Below are positions 4,947 through 8,623 of a stretch of 8,623 bases of DNA, one piece after another; within the stretch, counting starts at the first letter, position 1; the number at the start of each line of letters is the position of its first letter. The translations under genes and the position numbers were made by a program. Where the stretch lies: positions 1-8,623 of the forward strand of contig JAHFCV010000102.1 in NCBI GenBank assembly GCA_023249275.1, written 5' to 3'. This DNA comes from Candidatus Methanoperedens sp. (GTDB lineage Archaea > Halobacteriota > Methanosarcinia > Methanosarcinales > Methanoperedenaceae). The notes below the pieces were generated by a model, which made no database searches, was not told the origin of the DNA, and saw only the letters and a list, made by a program, of their open reading frames with translations.

Positions 4947-7226
4947 ATGATGACCTTCGGAAATGCAATACTTTATACAAGCCTTGCGATAAGCGCTATT
5001 GCGCTCATAGGATTATTACTGAAAGACCGCAAAAACAATGAACTTTTAACCAAACTGGTTTCCCCTGCAATAATTATAGTAGCAGGACTACTCACGTTTG
5101 CCTACCTGCTCCTTACATATTATTTCGTGGCAAGCGATTTTACATACGAGTATGTGTGGCAGTATTCCAGTCGCGACTTACCTTTAATCTATAAAATATC
5201 GGGCACATGGGCAGGTCAGCCAGGCACCTACCTTCTCTGGGTATGGGTAATTTTCCTCTCAGCAGCATGGCTTGCGCAGACCACGAAGCACGCAACTCCG
5301 CTGGCAAGGAGAACCCAGATAATAACCCTGGCAATTGGAGTCTATTTTATAGTACTTACACTTATCCAGACTCCTTTTAAGTCCATTTACGAGCTGGCGG
5401 ATGTGCCCCCTGGTTTTGTGCCCGCAGACGGCAGCGGATTGAATGCGCTTCTCATAAACTTCTGGATGATAGTGCACCCTCCTCTAATGTTCATAGGCTA
5501 TGCAACAATCACAATACCATTCGCCGCAGCCATAGTGTATTTGCTTACAAAAGAGGATGGCTGGGAGGAACTGGGCAGGCAGTGGGCGCGCTTTACATGG
5601 TTAATCCTGGGAATGGGTATCGCAGTGGGCGGCGTGTGGGCATACGTGGTACTGGGATGGGGCGGGTTCTGGGCATGGGACCCGGTTGAGACCGCGTCTT
5701 TTATTCCATGGCTCACCCTCACAGGTTTTATGCATGCAGCGGCGCTTCACAGGAAAAATAAAACCACTTTCTCCATAGCCGCGCCAATGCTTGCGGCTGT
5801 TACTTTTATCTTAGTCCTGTATGCAGCCATTGTTGTGAGAAGCGGGCTTTTCAACTCTGTCCATGCCTTCGGGGATACGTCCACAGGCACGCTGCTCATC
5901 AGTTCAGTCATCATTACGGGTGTGGTCTCTCTTGTCCTGGGCATGAGGCGGTACCTTGAAGAGCCTGATAAGGTAGAAGAGGATAAGGGATTCTGGAGCA
6001 AGACAAATATTTTTTATGTAACCCTGCTCTTATTCGTGATACTGGCTTTCATATCCTTCTGGGGTATCACATATCCTGTGTTTATCCAGCTCACGCAGGG
6101 TTTTAAGGTAAATGTAGCCTCTGACACCAAGAATTTCTTCAACGTGTGGAGCTATCCTTTCACAATCCTGCTGATGCTCGCGCTCGGGTTCTGTTTAAAT
6201 TACAAGGAATCGGAAAAGGAAAAACGGAAAAAAACCCTGTTTATTGTAGCTGCGCTTTCGATAATAGCCATGTTCCTGCGGACAGAAACTTTTTATGTGC
6301 TTGACCACTCAAGCCCATTCTGGGTAAGAGAACCGCAGATATATAAACTGATGGGCTCCATCTCGGTCATATCCATCTTCCCATCCCTGATATACGCTAC
6401 GGCAGCCATATACCAGTACCTTTCGGGTTACCTGAAGCTTGGCAACGCGCGGGTAAGGATAAAAGGGATAGGCATAGCAATAGTTCACATTGCAGTGATT
6501 TTCACTCTTTTTGGCGCGATTATAAGTTCCAACTTCACCTATACCAACCAGGGGATAAATATACCTCTTGAAGAAAAAGGCGTATTACTGGATGTGGGCG
6601 ATGGTTACGGTATTAAGGTTGTTGATTATTCAACCAGAAGCCTGACCGAGACAAGTTATTCAGGAACCCCAATAGCAGATGTGCTTGCTAACCCGTCTTT
6701 ATTTGAAAAAGATGTGACAATAAGCGGAAAAGTCACAAATTTTAATTCTTCAGGCAGCCACGGCACTCTTGTTGAATTGACTGATAATTCAGGCAGTATG
6801 TGGGTCGTATTCGAGGGAAATGTGCCTGTTACCGTAAATTCCGGCTTGACTGCCAGCGGCAGAATAATGTCAGGGTTTGAAAAACCTGTGCTGATAGCAA
6901 GAGGCGCGGATGAATTTGATGTATCAGGCAAATATAACGTCCAGAGCGTCCAGCTTGAAGTTTACGAGAACCACAGGAAAATAGGAAGCGGTGTAGCTGA
7001 GTACCTGCAAGGAAAAGGCGGAAGCGGGACATTTCCTATGATTGCCCCTTCCATAACATTATTCGGCGGTGATGTTTACGTCATTTTCCAGGGCGTTGGA
7101 GGCGGAGCAGTTCCCCTGACATTGAAAATCGTCCCTGCTGTAAACTTTGCATGGATTGGCATCATACTCTTCGCAGTTGGAATAATCCTGATAATGGCTG
7201 TGAAATCAAAACCAAAAGGCGGCTAA
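4947..7226 (+). CDS. ccmF: CcmF, cytochrome c heme lyase (archaeal form with OB-like outer domain)
   Basis: A 759-residue protein with about 15 membrane segments, the last at 734-751. The tryptophan-rich WWD heme-handling motif is GWGGFWAWDPVE (residues 237-248). All four heme-ligand histidines known from CcmF appear to be present: H177 (in HPPL), H263 (in FMHAA), H306 (in SVHAF) and H514 (in IVHIAV). CcmF takes heme from CcmE and, with CcmH, ligates it to CXXCH of apocytochrome c on the outer face. Bacterial CcmF is usually about 650 residues; the extra length lies in the outer domain before the last membrane segment (530-730). There, residues about 585-665 resemble an OB fold (ISGKV...LVELTDNSG...FEGN...SGRI), reminiscent of CcmE. 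AGAGG at 4934-4938, inside the upstream gene, is 8 nt before the first ATG, favouring that start over the ATG at 4950. Confidence 0.95.
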   Translation: MMTFGNAILYTSLAISAIALIGLLLKDRKNNELLTKLVSPAIIIVAGLLTFAYLLLTYYFVASDFTYEYVWQYSSRDLPLIYKISGTWAGQPGTYLLWVWVIFLSAAWLAQTTKHATPLARRTQIITLAIGVYFIVLTLIQTPFKSIYELADVPPGFVPADGSGLNALLINFWMIVHPPLMFIGYATITIPFAAAIVYLLTKEDGWEELGRQWARFTWLILGMGIAVGGVWAYVVLGWGGFWAWDPVETASFIPWLTLTGFMHAAALHRKNKTTFSIAAPMLAAVTFILVLYAAIVVRSGLFNSVHAFGDTSTGTLLISSVIITGVVSLVLGMRRYLEEPDKVEEDKGFWSKTNIFYVTLLLFVILAFISFWGITYPVFIQLTQGFKVNVASDTKNFFNVWSYPFTILLMLALGFCLNYKESEKEKRKKTLFIVAALSIIAMFLRTETFYVLDHSSPFWVREPQIYKLMGSISVISIFPSLIYATAAIYQYLSGYLKLGNARVRIKGIGIAIVHIAVIFTLFGAIISSNFTYTNQGINIPLEEKGVLLDVGDGYGIKVVDYSTRSLTETSYSGTPIADVLANPSLFEKDVTISGKVTNFNSSGSHGTLVELTDNSGSMWVVFEGNVPVTVNSGLTASGRIMSGFEKPVLIARGADEFDVSGKYNVQSVQLEVYENHRKIGSGVAEYLQGKGGSGTFPMIAPSITLFGGDVYVIFQGVGGGAVPLTLKIVPAVNFAWIGIILFAVGIILIMAVKSKPKGG

Positions 7227-7300
7227 TGGCAGAACTGGATACCTCGATATATATCAAATACTGTTTCACCAGTAAACGGATGACTGAAGTCATTCTATGA
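7226..7300 (+). CDS. Possible 24-codon ORF overlapping the ccmF stop (TAATG)
   Basis: Seen: the ccmF stop TAA shares its last A with an ATG. The frame runs 24 codons (MAELDTSIYIKYC, then FTSKRMTEVIL) to TGA at 7298-7300. The overlap is typical of translational coupling, but the peptide is short and matches nothing I know. A second, startless frame (7284-7418) follows with protein-like composition. It may be the remnant of a lost downstream gene, or chance. Low confidence as a real gene. Confidence 0.15.
   Translation: MAELDTSIYIKYCFTSKRMTEVIL
7280..7293. repeat. Short palindrome ATGACT-GA-AGTCAT
   Basis: A perfect 6-bp dyad with a 2-nt centre, about 55 nt after the ccmF stop. It could be part of the 3' end of the unit B transcript. 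A T6 run (7366-7371) lies further on and might end transcription, though it also forms part of the next TATA box. Function unproven. Confidence 0.25.
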
Positions 7301-7365
7301 GAGGGCTGCGCTGCCTGACATACAGTTTGAAGATAAACAAAAGCTTCCAAATGTTGGGCAGATAG

Positions 7366-7420
7366 TTTTTTATATTGAACTCTCGTTTAATGTATTGAAC
7401 GGTGGTTCAATTGATTGAAC
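7366..7420 (+). promoter_or_regulatory. Promoter and three phased ATTGAAC operator boxes of the HEPN/NTase pair
   Basis: Seen: TTTATATT begins at 7369, 33 nt before the GTG at 7402, almost the spacing of the other two promoters here, so a leaderless start is likely. ATTGAAC occurs at 7374-7380, 7394-7400 and 7414-7420, exactly 20 nt apart, and the inverse GTTCAAT at 7405-7411 forms a perfect dyad with the middle box (7394-7411, 4-nt centre). The first and third boxes share the longer stretch ATTGAACTCT and then TTTAAT or TTAAT. The boxes cover the TATA box, the transcription start and the first codons. Inference: an autoregulatory operator bound by the helix-turn-helix domain of the first gene. 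Confidence 0.6.
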
Positions 7421-7974
7421 TCTTTAATAAATATATATCCTGGAAAATCCTCGCTTATTTCCTGGCAAACCCGAATACATTTTTTCATATAAAGGAGCTT
7501 GCAAGAATACTCACCGTTAGCCCGGCAAGTGTAAGCAATGCATTAAAGTCTTTTAAGGAAGATGAATTGCTGGTAAAAGAAGAAAAAGGACTTGCACACC
7601 TATACAAATTGAACTCAGGTCATTGCGTAGTCGCTTCGTTGAAAAAAGCTTATGGTATTACTTTAATACTTTCATTAAAACCGAAGGATAAATTCCTGGA
7701 AGCATCTCCTAATCTAATCTCCCTTGCTCTCTTTGGAAGCTATGCTGACGGTAGCTTCGATGAAAAAAGCGATGTAGACTTCCTGATAGTAACCCAAACC
7801 AAAAAAGAAAAGCTCATAAGTGCTGTAAAAAAATTGGAAGATGAACTTGGAAAGAAGGTAAGTATATCAGTATTCAGATTATCAGAATGGCGGTCTATGG
7901 CGAAAAAGGATGATGCTTTTTATAAAAACATTGTGGAGAATCATTTGTTGCTCTCTGGTAGCGGGTTAAAATGA
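7402..7974 (+). CDS. Winged-helix plus minimal nucleotidyltransferase (antitoxin-type) protein
   Basis: A 190-residue protein. Residues about 10-72 form a winged helix-turn-helix (FHIKELARILTVSPASVSNA as recognition region). Residues about 100-165 form a minimal nucleotidyltransferase (MNT): FGSYADGSFDEKSDVDF carries the GSx10DxD motif with G112, S113, D124 and D126. A third acidic residue, expected in the following strand (KVSISVF), is not evident. In HEPN/MNT systems the MNT partner can inactivate the HEPN toxin by adding AMP. The fused DNA-binding domain would let this one also repress its own promoter. Start: GTG at 7402, since TGA at 7396-7398 blocks any earlier start in frame and the TATA spacing fits; TTG at 7411 is possible. 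It overlaps the next gene by ATGA, so the two are translated together. Confidence 0.87.
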   Translation: MVQLIELFNKYISWKILAYFLANPNTFFHIKELARILTVSPASVSNALKSFKEDELLVKEEKGLAHLYKLNSGHCVVASLKKAYGITLILSLKPKDKFLEASPNLISLALFGSYADGSFDEKSDVDFLIVTQTKKEKLISAVKKLEDELGKKVSISVFRLSEWRSMAKKDDAFYKNIVENHLLLSGSGLK

Positions 7975-8393
7975 ATCTCGATGATTGTTTTGGTAAGGGT
8001 TTACTGAAAAGAATATCTCCTGATATGGACAATGCCCGCAGGTCTATAGTGCTCTCTGCGAGTAACATCGAAGATGCGGAAGCCAATCTTTCTATACACC
8101 GCTATAGAATTGTGGCTGTTTCGAGCTACACTGCCATGTTTCACGCTGCAAGAGCGATACTTTTTAGGGACGGTATCAAAGAACGAAGTCATGAATGTAT
8201 TCCAATTTATCTCAAAGAGAAATATCCAACCCTGGAAAGCTTTGCTAACATGCTTGATTCATATAGGCGATTCAGGCACAATGCCATTTACGGGCTGGAC
8301 TTTGCCGTAGATGAACCTGAGGCTAAAGCAGCCCTGGCTTCTGCGAAAGAGTTCCTTGAGAAAATAAAAAGCGTCATAAACGAAGGTAAATAG
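7971..8393 (+). CDS. HEPN-domain protein (toxin-type partner)
   Basis: A 140-residue helical protein matching the stand-alone HEPN family paired with minimal nucleotidyltransferases (COG1895-like). The core reads SSYTAMFHAARAILF (residues 51-65), then the SHE helix region (73-75), then YRRFRHNAIYG (98-108). The usual HEPN RNase signature is R-x4-6-H. Here the arginine is R102, and Y107 sits where the histidine would be; H103 is adjacent to the arginine. This R..xxY form is common in this subgroup, so nuclease activity is uncertain. It is coupled to the upstream gene by the ATGA overlap. Likely role: toxin or RNA-targeting half of a toxin-antitoxin or defence pair. It ends 13 nt from the convergent ccdA fragment. 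Confidence 0.85.
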   Translation: MNLDDCFGKGLLKRISPDMDNARRSIVLSASNIEDAEANLSIHRYRIVAVSSYTAMFHAARAILFRDGIKERSHECIPIYLKEKYPTLESFANMLDSYRRFRHNAIYGLDFAVDEPEAKAALASAKEFLEKIKSVINEGK

Positions 8394-8406
8394 CCCTCGA
8401 TTCGTA

Positions 8407-8623
8407 TCATATCCCGTAAACCGTGGTCGGGAAATAAGGGGAAAGCGCCCTGATAATCAGCTTGTCTATATTGAAGAGAAGCATAATACCAATCACTATA
8501 AGCACAAGCCCTGACAGTTTTTTAAGAAGCTCCCCGTTCCTTGAAAACCACTGGTACCTGTTTGTGACTTTCTTACCATATTAGGCTATTGAAAGCATGG
8601 GGAGGCTCATTCCCACCGAATAC
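8407..8623 (-). pseudogene. Second CcdA copy, C-terminal part, with in-frame TAA (runs off right edge)
   Basis: Seen: the minus strand from the right edge to TGA (8409-8407) reads YSVGMSLPMLSIA, then TAA at 8583-8581, then YGKKVTNRYQWFSRNG, then ELLKKLSGLVLIVIGIMLLF and NIDKLIIRALSPYFPTTV in one unbroken frame. It aligns without gaps to the last 68 residues of the intact CcdA in this window (YSLGVGIPMLIIA at the start, KRLSG...LMMLFGIDK...PYFP at the end), with about half the positions identical. The stop falls where the intact copy has the Tyr of IAYSGK. With the stop read, the protein loses its last membrane helix. It is either a pseudogene or a sequencing error; a stop-suppressed gene is unlikely. 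The N-terminal part and its neighbours lie beyond the edge. Confidence 0.8.

Noticed and set aside
7374..7420. CRISPR-like array (repeats at regular 20-nt spacing)
   Set aside because: The repeats are 7 nt with one inverted copy and 13-nt gaps, far too short; position over a promoter fits operator boxes.
8581..8583. Recoded stop (selenocysteine or pyrrolysine)
   Set aside because: The codon is TAA; known recoding uses TGA or TAG, and the intact paralogue has an ordinary Tyr there.
1..8623. Mobile element or Borg-like extrachromosomal element
   Set aside because: No transposase, integrase, terminal repeat or long tandem repeat was seen; the Fic and HEPN/NTase genes alone do not prove mobility.

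Overview
The window looks archaeal. The protein-coding genes are typical of a cytochrome c-rich, methanogen-related archaeon such as Candidatus Methanoperedens (ANME-2d). This guess rests on three things: a PCYCGC-motif protein together with CcdA and an archaeal-looking CcmF, TATA-box promoters placed for leaderless transcripts, and stand-alone HEPN/nucleotidyltransferase and Fic genes. No rRNA or marker gene is present, so the genus is an inference.

Layout. The left edge (1-235, minus strand) holds the N-terminal part of a Fic-family protein, preceded by an AT-rich, palindrome-rich control region (236-334). Then come two head-to-tail transcription units for export or maturation of thiol and heme proteins. 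Unit A (486-4347) encodes a membrane-anchored thioredoxin (CGWC), a Cys/His-rich PCYCGC protein, CcdA, and a NapH-like polytopic iron-sulfur membrane protein. Unit B (4472-7226) encodes a second anchored thioredoxin (CQYC) and the heme lyase CcmF. Both units open with the same promoter element, CTTATATT, exactly 32 nt before the ATG. Both also carry a similar dyad, ACTTTAC-N7-GTAAA(C/G)T. This suggests co-regulation.

The likely shared job is System I cytochrome c maturation. Electrons would pass from the iron-sulfur protein and/or CcdA across the membrane to the outward-facing thioredoxins and the PCYCGC protein, which keep apocytochrome CXXCH thiols reduced while CcmF attaches heme. The PCYCGC protein has a CXXC followed by a CcmH-like pattern, so it could stand in for the missing CcmH. 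This is the most interesting hypothesis here. CcmA, B, C and E are not in the window.

The right part (7402-8393) is a HEPN/minimal nucleotidyltransferase pair of toxin-antitoxin type. The two genes overlap by ATGA. Three ATTGAAC boxes spaced exactly 20 nt apart sit across the promoter and start codon. At the right edge, on the minus strand (8407-8623), is the C-terminal end of a second CcdA paralogue. It carries one in-frame TAA, so it is either a pseudogene or a sequence error. No RNA gene, CRISPR array, insertion sequence or origin was seen.
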